Shown here one piece after another: positions 14,457 to 21,466 of a stretch of 21,466 bases of DNA. Position 1 is the first letter of the stretch. Every line of letters begins with the position of its first letter. Source of the DNA: Chitinophagales bacterium (GTDB taxonomy: Bacteria; Bacteroidota; Bacteroidia; Chitinophagales; UBA2359); the NCBI GenBank assembly GCA_020629335.1, contig JAHDDN010000041.1, positions 1-21,466 of the forward strand, written 5' to 3'. The notes beneath the pieces are model-generated. The model ran no database searches. It was not told the origin of the DNA and saw only the letters and a program-made list of their open reading frames with translations. The translations under genes were made by a program, and so were the position numbers.

Positions 14457-14544
14457 AATGAGTTATATTAAAAAAAACCATGTTTTATAGATTAACAATT
14501 TAATATAAGTAATTAATTTTTCCTGTCGTAATAATTAAAACAGG

Positions 14545-14577
14545 CCCTTTAGGTGAAATTTATCTAAAGGGTTTTTT
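14545..14577 (+). terminator. Strong intrinsic terminator between the two units
   Basis: CCCTTTAG at 14545-14552 pairs with CTAAAGGG at 14564-14571 (extendable by two pairs including a G-T wobble) and is followed by six T residues. It is preceded by a small inverted repeat, CCTGT at 14522-14526 with ACAGG at 14540-14544. It ends 38 nt before the ATG at 14616. It either ends unit A or, if a promoter lies upstream of it, attenuates unit B. Confidence 0.8.
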
Positions 14578-14615
14578 ACTTCCTACCTATATAGTTGAAT
14601 CAAAAACATTTAGGC

Positions 14616-14945
14616 ATGAAATCGACAATTATACAAGAAAACTCTAAGGAAGAGAGAATTATTCCTTCATTGAGAACAAATACGCCCGTTAGGGCTAAAA
14701 ACAAAATATTTACATCTCCACAAGATACTTCTCTTAAACAGAGTAGGATTCAAGCCTTCTTCGAGAAACTCGTTAGTGATATAAAGATAGACTCTATGTA
14801 TAGAAATACTCTTTATGATTCACAAGTGCATCAGGAGGTTTCTCCACTTATAGATATGAAGGCAGATATTAGAAAACATCGTGTAAAGAGATTCTTGCAC
14901 CTGCTTTCTCAAGATTTAACAATTGATAAAATGTATAGATTATGA
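14616..14945 (+). CDS. 109-residue protein with a duplicated FxxxLxxDxxIDxMYR motif
   Basis: From the ATG at 14616 (MKSTIIQENSKEERIIPSLR) this small basic protein is not recognised. A TTG at 14595 would add seven residues but is less likely. The N-terminal 40 residues look disordered. Two related helical segments follow: RIQAFFEKLVSDIKIDSMYR (about 45-64) and RVKRFLHLLSQDLTIDKMYR (about 89-108). They share Arg, Phe, Leu, Asp, Ile-Asp, Met-Tyr-Arg at the same spacing. The second copy ends one residue before the C-terminus. The stop overlaps the start of the SHMT-like gene (ATGA), so translation is coupled. A small protein with a repeated, C-terminally exposed motif next to biosynthetic-type enzymes could be a carrier, a peptide substrate or an adaptor; none of these is shown. 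Confidence 0.65.
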   Translation: MKSTIIQENSKEERIIPSLRTNTPVRAKNKIFTSPQDTSLKQSRIQAFFEKLVSDIKIDSMYRNTLYDSQVHQEVSPLIDMKADIRKHRVKRFLHLLSQDLTIDKMYRL

Positions 14946-16177
14946 TCACTTTAACTGCTTCAGAAAATTACACCTCAAAGGCTGTTCGTTTAGCGCATGG
15001 TCTGCCTTTAGGTTCATTTTATGAGTTCACTCCTCCTTATAATCAAGAAGATGGAGAATGGTATTTCCCACAGTCTGGTGGAGTACCTCGCATCATCCAG
15101 CGATTGCAAAACTCAGCCAATACCTTATTTGAGACACAGGTCTTTGATTGGAGACCAAATGGGGGGTCAGTGGCGGAAGATGCTGTGATGATGGGAGTTT
15201 GTAAAAATAAGGGAGATTCCATTATCCACTTTAGTCATAGTCAAGGTGGTCATTTCGCAATAGAACCATTAGCAGCAAGAATGGGAATCAAATATTATCA
15301 TCTACCAGTAGAACAAAACACTTTATTAATAGATGTCCCAGCACTGCATGCTATTTTAAAAAATGATCCATCTATTAGACTCGTAATGCTTGACCAGTCT
15401 TTCAAACTTAGAATGCAACCATTAGAGGCAATAAAGAGTATTCTTCCCACTGGTGTCGTGTTGGCATATGACTGTTCACATGATGGTGGTTTAATCGCTG
15501 GAGGCGCACTCCAACAGCCACTGGCAAGCGGAGCAGATATTGTATTTGGTAATACTCATAAGACTATTCCAGGACCTAATAAAGCCTTTGTTGGATGGAA
15601 AGATCCAAACCATTGGAGTATTCAGCCTATATCAGAATCCATTGTTCCAACTTTACAGTCAAACTGTCACAGTGAGTGTTTGGTACCAATGCTTCTATCC
15701 TTTAAGGAGTTGGAATTTTATGGTCGAGATTATGCCTCTCAAGTGGTAAGAAACGCCAAAGTATTTGCAAGGAGTCTTAGAAATGAAGGGTTCAAAATAA
15801 ATGGGGAAAGCTTTGGCTTTACCGAAACCCATCAAGTACATATTGTTCTCGGAGATCCTATTTATGCTTTAGATATCCTTAGATTGCTGGAGGATACTGG
15901 TATTAGAGTGAACAATATCGAAATTCCTGGACAGAGAGGTACACATGGACTTAGACTTGGAGTACAAGCAATGACAAGAGCCCATATGGTAGAAAGTGAT
16001 TTCGAAGAATTAGCAAAGATCATGTCAAAAATTATCCTTCAAAAAGAAAGTAGGTCGGAAATGAGATCTATTGTCGAAGATTTTAGTAGTCAGTTTAATA
16101 GAAATAGATTGGCATTTAGTTTTGATGAATTTCATTCAGAGGATTTTTTTAATGACTTTTTAAAAAATATATTATGA
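14942..16177 (+). CDS. SHMT-like PLP-dependent enzyme (aldolase or transaldolase type)
   Basis: This 411-residue protein is of the serine hydroxymethyltransferase fold: LTASENYTSKAV (4-15, the catalytic-Glu motif), NGGSVAED (73-80), YDCSHDGGLIAGG (176-188) with PLP-contact Asp177 and His180, Schiff-base Lys207 in GNTHKTIPGPNKAF, and GLRLGVQAMTRAHM (336-349) with the carboxylate-binding Arg. It differs from housekeeping GlyA. The N-terminal helical arm of about 30 residues is missing because a TAG lies just upstream of the ATG, and the Tyr/Gly-rich KYAEGYPGKRYYGG block is replaced by YEFTPPYNQEDGEWYFPQSG. That suggests a folate-independent reaction on glycine, serine or threonine, for example a beta-hydroxy amino acid aldolase or threonine transaldolase. 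It overlaps the genes on both sides by four bases. Confidence 0.85.
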   Translation: MITLTASENYTSKAVRLAHGLPLGSFYEFTPPYNQEDGEWYFPQSGGVPRIIQRLQNSANTLFETQVFDWRPNGGSVAEDAVMMGVCKNKGDSIIHFSHSQGGHFAIEPLAARMGIKYYHLPVEQNTLLIDVPALHAILKNDPSIRLVMLDQSFKLRMQPLEAIKSILPTGVVLAYDCSHDGGLIAGGALQQPLASGADIVFGNTHKTIPGPNKAFVGWKDPNHWSIQPISESIVPTLQSNCHSECLVPMLLSFKELEFYGRDYASQVVRNAKVFARSLRNEGFKINGESFGFTETHQVHIVLGDPIYALDILRLLEDTGIRVNNIEIPGQRGTHGLRLGVQAMTRAHMVESDFEELAKIMSKIILQKESRSEMRSIVEDFSSQFNRNRLAFSFDEFHSEDFFNDFLKNIL

Positions 16178-17910
16178 AGAAGGTAGTTTTATCTGATGGT
16201 AATTTAGAATACTTTCAATGGGTTCTTAAATCCTTGGATTCTCGCATAGAATTAATTGTAGCTGATGGAATACCATTAGCGAACAGCTTAAAAAGTATGA
16301 AGATATCTAATCTTCGTATGGTGCTTATTCAACCAGGAGCAAGATCGGGAATTAATTTATTGAATTTCATTAGGGCTAAGTACGAAGAAGTAAATAGAAT
16401 TTTTCCAGGGGTAGGTTTAGGGATATTGACCTTTGAAGTGTTACATCCAATAAATGAGTTCCTATTACCTCCAAGAGTAGTCTTTCTGAGTGCCAATAAC
16501 GTGTCTAATGATATCTATAAAAACTTACTTAAAAATGAAGAGGCAATAAAAGCTCTTAACCCTGTATTTCGACCATTTGGTGAATATCAAATAGGTAAAA
16601 AAAGGAGTTCTCCTGAAAATTGGCGACTTGCTTTGCCAAATTTTAATATTAAGCATTCAGGGATGTTACCTCCAATTGCTCATGCAGCATTAAAAGCTAA
16701 CTCACCTGTGTATGTTGAAATATCAGCACAAGAAGCGTTAGTTTATTATGATAAACAAGGAATTGACTGTAAGAGAAAGGTAGAAGATGCCTTCAAACAA
16801 TTACGACATGACGTTGACCTTGTTAAAAAAAACCTAAGTGTAAATATGTATTTACACTTAGATCACTGCAGCGATCCAGATTTGATAAATGCCGCTTTAG
16901 ATAGTGGGTTTGATTCTATAATGGCGGATAGGTCAACAGGAACCTTAAAGGAAAATATAAGATTTGTTAAAAAAACAAAGATACTATCTGATGCTTATGG
17001 AGTACCTATCGAAGGCGAGATAGGAGCTATTGATCTTCATGGGTTTCGAAAAAAATCGACTACTCTCTTAGAAGAAGCATATGAATTTATCCAAGAGACC
17101 GAAGTAGATTACGTTGGTGTGAATGTCGGACAATACCATTCTGGTGATTATGGTTATGATAAGGCTCTTTTAGCTTCTCAAAAATATTCCGACATATCAC
17201 AAAAGAATAGTCATAGAGATCAAAATCTTTTAAATGCATGCATTTTGTTAGATGAAAGAATTTCTAATAGGGGTTTAACTGAAGATTATACGATAAGAAA
17301 GAACCTCAAATATATAATCGACAGCATTATTTTCAGTGTAAAGGAAGATTATCAAGAACTTTTAAACACAATAGAATCAGAGTTATCAATTAAAGATTCA
17401 TATTGGATCAAAGAGTTAAGAGATATTTGGTATAAAGAAAACACCAAGGTAGCAGGAAATTTATCCAAATTATACTCTGAAATAATGAGTAAAACTATTA
17501 AGCATAATTCAAAAAAGAACAAGTCACTCGATTTTGATTTATTGACAGAATTAGCAGAATGGTTGTCTGATAAAAAAACAAGGATGGTTATCCATGGCGG
17601 CAGCAGTATTGAGCCTACTGATTATCAATTTTTTAATGCCTTCAATATTGCTCGAGTGAATTTAGGCTCTACCCCGTACCTGATGTTTATCGATTCAATT
17701 AGATCAATGGGCATGGGTAGATATAACTTTAATTCACAAGAACTATCTTCTTACAATGAAGAGAGCATAGCTCTCATGCAAGATTATTGTAAAATATGGC
17801 CTGAGTGGATAAGTGAATTACCTGCATATATGCAAAATTTCACAAACGAAATATACTACCGTTATTTAATACCATTTAATCAAACAAAAAAGATATATCA
17901 TGATAAATAA
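16174..17910 (+). CDS. Class II aldolase with receiver-like N-terminus and large insertion
   Basis: This 578-residue protein is far longer than class II fructose-bisphosphate or tagatose aldolases (about 280-360). Residues 155-515 carry the aldolase: PNFNIKHSGMLPP, LHLDHCSD (metal His228, catalytic-type Asp230, metal His231), PIEGEIGAID (Glu280, Glu282), VGQYHSGDYG (His322), and VIHGGSSIEP (His474), followed by NIARVNLGST. The metal-binding set is therefore intact. Normally about 30-40 residues separate the last two histidines, but here about 150 do, giving an insertion of about 120 helical residues (about 335-455). Residues 1-138 look like a degenerate receiver domain: VVLSDGN (Asp8), MVLIQPGARSG where Gln53 replaces the phospho-accepting Asp, VVFLSAN (Ser106), and NPVFRPFG where Arg replaces the usual Lys of KPF. 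It may regulate or tether the aldolase without phosphorylation. It is translationally coupled to the SHMT-like gene (ATGA) and overlaps the YbaK-like gene by 11 bp. Confidence 0.85.
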   Translation: MKKVVLSDGNLEYFQWVLKSLDSRIELIVADGIPLANSLKSMKISNLRMVLIQPGARSGINLLNFIRAKYEEVNRIFPGVGLGILTFEVLHPINEFLLPPRVVFLSANNVSNDIYKNLLKNEEAIKALNPVFRPFGEYQIGKKRSSPENWRLALPNFNIKHSGMLPPIAHAALKANSPVYVEISAQEALVYYDKQGIDCKRKVEDAFKQLRHDVDLVKKNLSVNMYLHLDHCSDPDLINAALDSGFDSIMADRSTGTLKENIRFVKKTKILSDAYGVPIEGEIGAIDLHGFRKKSTTLLEEAYEFIQETEVDYVGVNVGQYHSGDYGYDKALLASQKYSDISQKNSHRDQNLLNACILLDERISNRGLTEDYTIRKNLKYIIDSIIFSVKEDYQELLNTIESELSIKDSYWIKELRDIWYKENTKVAGNLSKLYSEIMSKTIKHNSKKNKSLDFDLLTELAEWLSDKKTRMVIHGGSSIEPTDYQFFNAFNIARVNLGSTPYLMFIDSIRSMGMGRYNFNSQELSSYNEESIALMQDYCKIWPEWISELPAYMQNFTNEIYYRYLIPFNQTKKIYHDK

Positions 17911-18358
17911 TATCAAAGAATACCTATTGAAGAATGAAGCAGATTTTTCAGAATTTTCTCATGAACCAGTTGGTAATCCCTTAGAATACTCTAAATTAAT
18001 AGGAACCAGATTGGAACAACAAGCTAAAGCACTTCTATTAAGATGTAAAAGTCGTGGTAATAAGTACTTTATTGTGGTAACATGTCCTGCGAATAAAAAA
18101 GTTGACTTTAAAATTCTTAAACAAAAAATAAATAATGTAAAGTCCGTTCGTGTTGCAGAGGAAAAGGATTTACTAGAATTAACTGATTGTTCACCAGGTA
18201 CTTTGCCGCCTTTAGGGAAAATATGGAATTTGCAACTATATATGGACAAAGATTTATTAAATGAATCTAAAGTTTATTTTAATGCGGGAAGCCTTGATCA
18301 TTCATTAGTAATGGCCCCTGAAAGTATATATCAACTTGAAGATGCTATTCTATTTTAA
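17900..18358 (+). CDS. YbaK/ProX-family aminoacyl-tRNA deacylase
   Basis: This 152-residue protein matches the YbaK/ProXp (INS) editing fold: TRLEQQAKALLLRCK (36-50) with the conserved Lys43, KYFIVVTCPANKKVDFKIL (55-73), the ELTDCSPGTLPPLG loop (93-106), and VYFNAGSLDHSLVMAP (125-140). Stand-alone members hydrolyse mischarged aminoacyl-tRNA (Cys-, Ala- or other tRNA-Pro and related species) in the cytoplasm. It is the last gene of unit B and overlaps the aldolase gene by 11 bp, which links it to the SHMT-like and aldolase enzymes. If these make an amino acid that a tRNA synthetase could accept by mistake, this protein would clear the mischarged tRNA. The exact tRNA specificity cannot be read from the sequence. 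Confidence 0.88.
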   Translation: MINNIKEYLLKNEADFSEFSHEPVGNPLEYSKLIGTRLEQQAKALLLRCKSRGNKYFIVVTCPANKKVDFKILKQKINNVKSVRVAEEKDLLELTDCSPGTLPPLGKIWNLQLYMDKDLLNESKVYFNAGSLDHSLVMAPESIYQLEDAILF

Positions 18359-18420
18359 AAAAACTATGATTGTTAACCTTCTCATACTTCCTATAGTCAG
18401 GTTGTATCAGATAACTACGG

Positions 18421-18510
18421 TTTTCGTTAAACAAAGGATAAAAAGAACTACATTTTAACAATTATCAAAAAGGAAATCCTTTTTGATAATATCCTTTTGT
18501 TTAACGAAAA
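18421..18510. repeat. Nested inverted repeat downstream of unit B
   Basis: The outer arms TTTTCGTTAAACAAAGGATA (18421-18440) and its complement (18490-18510) differ by one extra base. Inside lies a second, 14-bp perfect inverted repeat, ATTATCAAAAAGGA (18461-18474), with a two-base loop and its complement at 18477-18490. The arms are adjacent on the right but separated by about 20 nt on the left. It starts 62 nt after the YbaK-like stop. It could be a bidirectional terminator, a small MITE-like element or a structured RNA. The stretch from 18359 to about 18750 has no gene I can support. Confidence 0.65.
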
Positions 18511-18752
18511 TCATATGTAATAAATAGAATTATAAATCTGCAACAGCTTGTTCTACATTTTAATTTATTTAACAAGCCTCTTTATTTTCAAAGAAAGTAC
18601 AACGACAAAATTAAGAGTATATTCAATTGAAATTTGGGTTCAACATCTCAGAAATCAAATTCTTTTTCTCAAAAAAGTCAAACATCAATATAAAAAGTAA
18701 CTGTAAGTTTCAGAATTAAATGAGCCTAAGTTTTGATAATTATATGTGGATA

Positions 18753-18920
18753 AATCGGTCCAAGCTGTGCCACTCATTTCGGAGCAAGCTGTGCCACTCA
18801 TTTCGGTCCAAGTTGTGCCACCCATTTCGGTTCAAGCTGTGCCACTTATTTCGGTTCAAGCTGTGCCACTTATTTCGGTTCAAGCTGTGCCACTTATTTC
18901 GGTTCAAGCTGTGCCACTTT
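18753..18920 (+). repeat. Seven-copy 24-bp tandem array at the IS left end
   Basis: The core TGTGCCA occurs at 18766, 18790, 18814, 18838, 18862, 18886 and 18910, exactly 24 bp apart. The unit contains CGGTTCAAGCTGTGCCAC. The last four copies are nearly identical, and the first three vary (for example GGAGCAAG and AGTTGTGCC). IS21 elements carry a few such transposase-binding repeats at each end; seven is more than usual. Confidence 0.9.
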
Positions 18921-18982
18921 TTGTAACGGAATAAAAAAGTAGATTTCTATTGATGATTTTTGTGTAAACAAAAACAAAAATC

Positions 18983-20527
18983 ATGGCATTTAAACGCATA
19001 GAAATCATGGACATTCGTCAAATTATTCAACTTAAAATCCAAAACTTTAGCAATCGTAAAGCAGCTCAAATCTTGGGTATTCATCGTAATACGATCAATG
19101 ATTATGTTCGGCTACTTAAAGCAAGTGAAAGTCCTTATGAGACACTTTTAAAGCTTTCAGATAAGGAATTAAGTTTGCTCTTTCCCTTAAAGACGACGGT
19201 TGACCATCAACGTTATGAAGAGCTAAGTTCTTATTTTTCTTACTTTCAATCTGAACTCAAAAGGCCTGGCTGTACGCGCCAAATTCTTTGGCAAGAATAT
19301 CTATCTAAACACCCTGAAGGTTATGGCTACACCCAGTTTAATGAGCATTTTAATAGCTGGCTAAATCGAATAAAAGCCAGTGGTAAATTTGTGCATAAGG
19401 CAGGTGATAAAATATATGTTGATTATACAGGAAAAAAGCTATCATTTATAGATCAATCTTCTGGAGAAATAATCTCCGTTGAGGTTTTTGTAGGTATCCT
19501 TCCCTGTAGTCATTACACTTTTGTAGAAGCTAGTTTATCTCAAACAACAGCCGACTTCATTGGCTCGATGAATCGCTGTCTCCGTTATTTCGAAGGAGTT
19601 CCCAAAGCGATCATTCCCGATAATCTCAAGGCAGCAGTTACTAAAAGCAGTAAATATGAACCCATCTTAAACAAGACCTTCAAAGCCCTTGCCTCGCATT
19701 ATGGATGTGTCATCAATCCAACTCGTGCCTATTCTCCTCAAGATAAAGCACTCGTTGAGGGAGCTGTCAAGTTGGTCTATCAGCGTATTTTTTATCCCTT
19801 GAGTAAAATGCAATTCTTTTCTTTAAAAGAGCTTAACAGCCAAATCTCTATTTTATTGACCGCTTATAATGACTGCTTAATGAGTCAGTCTGGCCTCTCT
19901 CGAAAGCATCAATTTCTGAGCATCGAAAAGGAGTATTTGGCTTCTTTACCACCTCAAGATTATGAAATACGTTACTACAAAACAGCTAAGGTTCAAAAAA
20001 TGGGGTATGTATATCTACATGTCAACAAAAACTATTATAGCGTCCCTTATCGCCTGATTGGCAAACAAGTAGAAATTAGCTATAATCAAGATACTGTTGA
20101 GATTTACCATAAACAATCCCGTATTTGTAGCCACAAAAGAAGCTTTAGAGCAGGACACTATGTAACTATCCGAGAACATCTAAGCAGTAGCCATCAATTT
20201 TATGGAGATTGGTCTCCAAGCTATTTTGAAAAATTGGCTAAGCCTTTGGGAGAATCTGTTCTGCATTATATCCAAGCCCTCATAGAGCAAGCCAAGTACC
20301 CAGAAGTGGCTTATAAACAGTGCTTAGGTATTTTTGCACTCGCTAAAAAATATACTCATTTACGAGTCAATAATGCTTGCCAACGTGGATTGGGTTTTCA
20401 TCGATATGGCTATCATATCATCAAAAATATTTTAGCCAACAATATGGATTTAGACGCTCAAGCTCTAGAACCAGCCAGCAAGATTCCCCCTCACCAAAAC
20501 ATACGAGGGGCAGAGTATTATCAATAA
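18983..20527 (+). CDS. istA: IS21-family transposase IstA
   Basis: This 514-residue protein has a helix-turn-helix at the N-terminus (SNRKAAQILGIHRNTINDYV, about 23-42). The integrase-like catalytic core has the DDE residues Asp147 (KIYVDYTGKK), Asp213 (AIIPDNLKAA) and Glu259 (DKALVEGAVK). C-terminal beta-rich and basic segments include VNKNYYSVPYRLIGKQVEI. The length and order fit a full IstA. It would bind the 24-bp terminal repeats and, with IstB, catalyse cut-and-paste insertion. The start is the ATG at 18983, 63 nt after the tandem array, so transcription may begin in or next to the array. No frameshift or stop interrupts it, so the element may still be active. Confidence 0.95.
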   Translation: MAFKRIEIMDIRQIIQLKIQNFSNRKAAQILGIHRNTINDYVRLLKASESPYETLLKLSDKELSLLFPLKTTVDHQRYEELSSYFSYFQSELKRPGCTRQILWQEYLSKHPEGYGYTQFNEHFNSWLNRIKASGKFVHKAGDKIYVDYTGKKLSFIDQSSGEIISVEVFVGILPCSHYTFVEASLSQTTADFIGSMNRCLRYFEGVPKAIIPDNLKAAVTKSSKYEPILNKTFKALASHYGCVINPTRAYSPQDKALVEGAVKLVYQRIFYPLSKMQFFSLKELNSQISILLTAYNDCLMSQSGLSRKHQFLSIEKEYLASLPPQDYEIRYYKTAKVQKMGYVYLHVNKNYYSVPYRLIGKQVEISYNQDTVEIYHKQSRICSHKRSFRAGHYVTIREHLSSSHQFYGDWSPSYFEKLAKPLGESVLHYIQALIEQAKYPEVAYKQCLGIFALAKKYTHLRVNNACQRGLGFHRYGYHIIKNILANNMDLDAQALEPASKIPPHQNIRGAEYYQ

Positions 20528-20552
20528 TCATTAACCTTTAAAATCAAACAAA

Positions 20553-21290
20553 ATGAATCAACATCAGACCGTTGAAAAAATGAGGTCCATGCGACTTCTT
20601 GGAATGGCTCAAGTCCATCACCAAAATTTAACAGATAATCTATACTCAGACTATACCTTAGACCAATATATTAGCTTATTGGTAGATCAAGAATGGGAGT
20701 CGAGATATAATAGAAAAACACAGAATTTGATTAAAGCGGCTGGCTTCAGAGCCACCGCTGATATTCAAAACATAGACTATACTTCTAATCGAGGATTAGA
20801 GAAAAACACCTTCGAACGATTGGCCAGTCTTGAGTTTATCAAAAACAAACAAAATCTTATCATTACTGGGGCAACTGGAACAGGAAAAAGTTATATCGCA
20901 CAAGCGCTAGGACGAAAAGCTTGTTTGGAGTTATACAAAACCAAGTACTATCCAACTCATACCCTTTTCGATCAAATCAAACTGGCTATACTACAAGGAA
21001 CCTATTACAAACTGCTTAAAAAAATACAACAGACGAATCTCCTAATTATCGAAGATTTTGGACTGATTCAAATAGATAAGGAGGCCAGAAAAGCACTCAT
21101 GCAAATTGTCGAGTTCAAATATGAAAAAACTTCTTTAATAATTACCTCTCAGATACCAGTCAAAAACTGGCATCAACTCATTGGAGAAGGTACTATTGCT
21201 GACGCTATTATGGACAGAATTGTTCATAACTCTCATCGAATAGAACTAAAAGGAGGATCTTTAAGGAAAAAGAGAAAATTAAATCACTAA
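20553..21290 (+). CDS. istB: IS21-family helper ATPase IstB
   Basis: This 245-residue AAA+ protein has Walker A GATGTGKS (106-113), Walker B LLIIEDFG (163-170), and later the sensor-like SLIITSQIPVKNWH and IMDRIVHNSHRIEL blocks. The N-terminal 95 residues are the usual IstB helical region (TVEKMRSMRLLGMAQ, then LLVDQEWESRYNRK). IstB forms an ATP-dependent complex on target DNA and recruits IstA. It starts 25 nt after istA on the same strand, and the stop lies about 28 nt before the first right-end repeat. It is intact. Confidence 0.95.
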   Translation: MNQHQTVEKMRSMRLLGMAQVHHQNLTDNLYSDYTLDQYISLLVDQEWESRYNRKTQNLIKAAGFRATADIQNIDYTSNRGLEKNTFERLASLEFIKNKQNLIITGATGTGKSYIAQALGRKACLELYKTKYYPTHTLFDQIKLAILQGTYYKLLKKIQQTNLLIIEDFGLIQIDKEARKALMQIVEFKYEKTSLIITSQIPVKNWHQLIGEGTIADAIMDRIVHNSHRIELKGGSLRKKRKLNH

Positions 21291-21317
21291 ATTTGCCACT
21301 AAAATCTACTTTTTAAA

Positions 21318-21361
21318 GTGGCACAATTAGACCGAAACGACTGGCACAACTTCACCGAAAT
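21318..21361 (-). repeat. Two inverted terminal repeats at the IS right end
   Basis: TGGCACA occurs at 21318-21324 and 21341-21347, the inverse of the left-end TGTGCCA core, 23 bp apart. Each is followed by an ACCGAAA-type segment (the inverse of TTTCGGT), the outer one at about 21352-21358. Confidence 0.85.
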
Positions 21362-21466
21362 ATGTAATATGAGCTTTTAAATCCCCATTCAACCCACTAA
21401 ATATCAAAACAAGCTTATTTTAAACCACGACTCTCGACAAAGTTTTTTACAGTTATACGATTTACT

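Larger units (their letters stand above)
18750..21361 (+). mobile_element. IS21-family insertion sequence, apparently complete
   Basis: Contains istA and istB in the usual order and strand, flanked by multi-copy inverted terminal sequences. The left end has seven copies of a 24-bp unit with TGTGCCA core, and the right end has two inverted copies. Just inside, AAAAAGTAGATTT on the left (about 18936-18948) is matched by its inverse AAATCTACTTTTT on the right. The outer boundaries are approximate, and I could not identify a target-site duplication. The 105 nt beyond the right end show nothing recognisable. Confidence 0.85.

Noticed and set aside
17959..18249. Minus-strand frame of 96 codons over the YbaK-like gene
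   Set aside because: The plus-strand frame matches the YbaK fold along its whole length.
18589..18620. Minus-strand promoter-like sequence (GTACTTTCTTTG) pointing toward the nested repeat
   Set aside because: It misses the TA of the -7 box by one base and no downstream gene or clear RNA was found, so it is not listed as a feature.
18753..18920. Possible CRISPR array because of the regular repeats
   Set aside because: The 24-bp units are contiguous with no unique spacers, there are no cas genes, and inverted copies sit at the other IS end.
18720..18934. Two overlapping frames encoding repetitive 8-residue units (for example FRFKLCHL)
   Set aside because: A 24-bp repeat is a multiple of three, so any stop-free unit stays open. 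These are by-products of the IS terminal array and not proteins.

Overview
The window looks like an accessory island in a Bacteroidota chromosome or large mobile element, probably Cytophagales-like. This rests on AT-rich coding sequence, candidate TAnnTTTG -7 promoter boxes, the near absence of Shine-Dalgarno starts, and Bacteroidota-style versions of DUF2958, AbiE, DUF1016 and DUF2188. The genus cannot be told from the sequence alone.

Positions 1-4700 hold small conflict genes. A DUF2958 gene is cut by the window edge on the minus strand. An AbiEi-like antitoxin (+) and an AbiEii-like toxin (-) follow, arranged tail to tail instead of in one operon. Three perfect palindromes of 30, 28 and 24 bp lie upstream of the antitoxin. 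Then come a small unknown minus-strand gene and a TIR-domain protein.

Positions 4800-8583 are a wrecked type I restriction-modification locus. It has a 53-codon hsdM N-terminal stub overlapping an intact DUF1016/YhcG-type nuclease gene, and two hsdR 3'-end remnants that share an exact 19-bp repeat. Between the remnants sits a small module. A LexA/S24-type self-cleaving repressor, a two-helix membrane protein and a 54-residue proline-rich peptide are on the plus strand. Divergent from them are a DUF2188 protein and a 55-residue protein. The divergent promoter region has two GTTC-N11-GAAC inverted repeats.

Positions 8771-18358 are the most interesting part: two packed plus-strand units split by a strong intrinsic terminator. 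Unit A is cysteine desulfurase, sodium:solute symporter, a 33-residue single-helix membrane peptide, and two proteins I do not recognise (306 and 709 residues). Unit B is a 109-residue protein with a duplicated motif, an SHMT-like PLP enzyme, a class II aldolase fused to a degenerate receiver-like domain and carrying a large insertion, and a YbaK/ProX-type aminoacyl-tRNA deacylase. The pairing of an SHMT-like enzyme, an aldolase and a tRNA-editing protein recalls the logic of non-canonical amino acid clusters such as fluorothreonine in Streptomyces cattleya, where a trans-editing deacylase protects the producer. Here that is an inference only. The unit could equally be a defence or nucleotide-modification system.

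Positions 18359-18750 contain a nested inverted repeat. Positions 18750-21361 are an apparently intact IS21-family element (istA, istB) whose left end is a seven-copy 24-bp tandem array and whose right end has two inverted copies.
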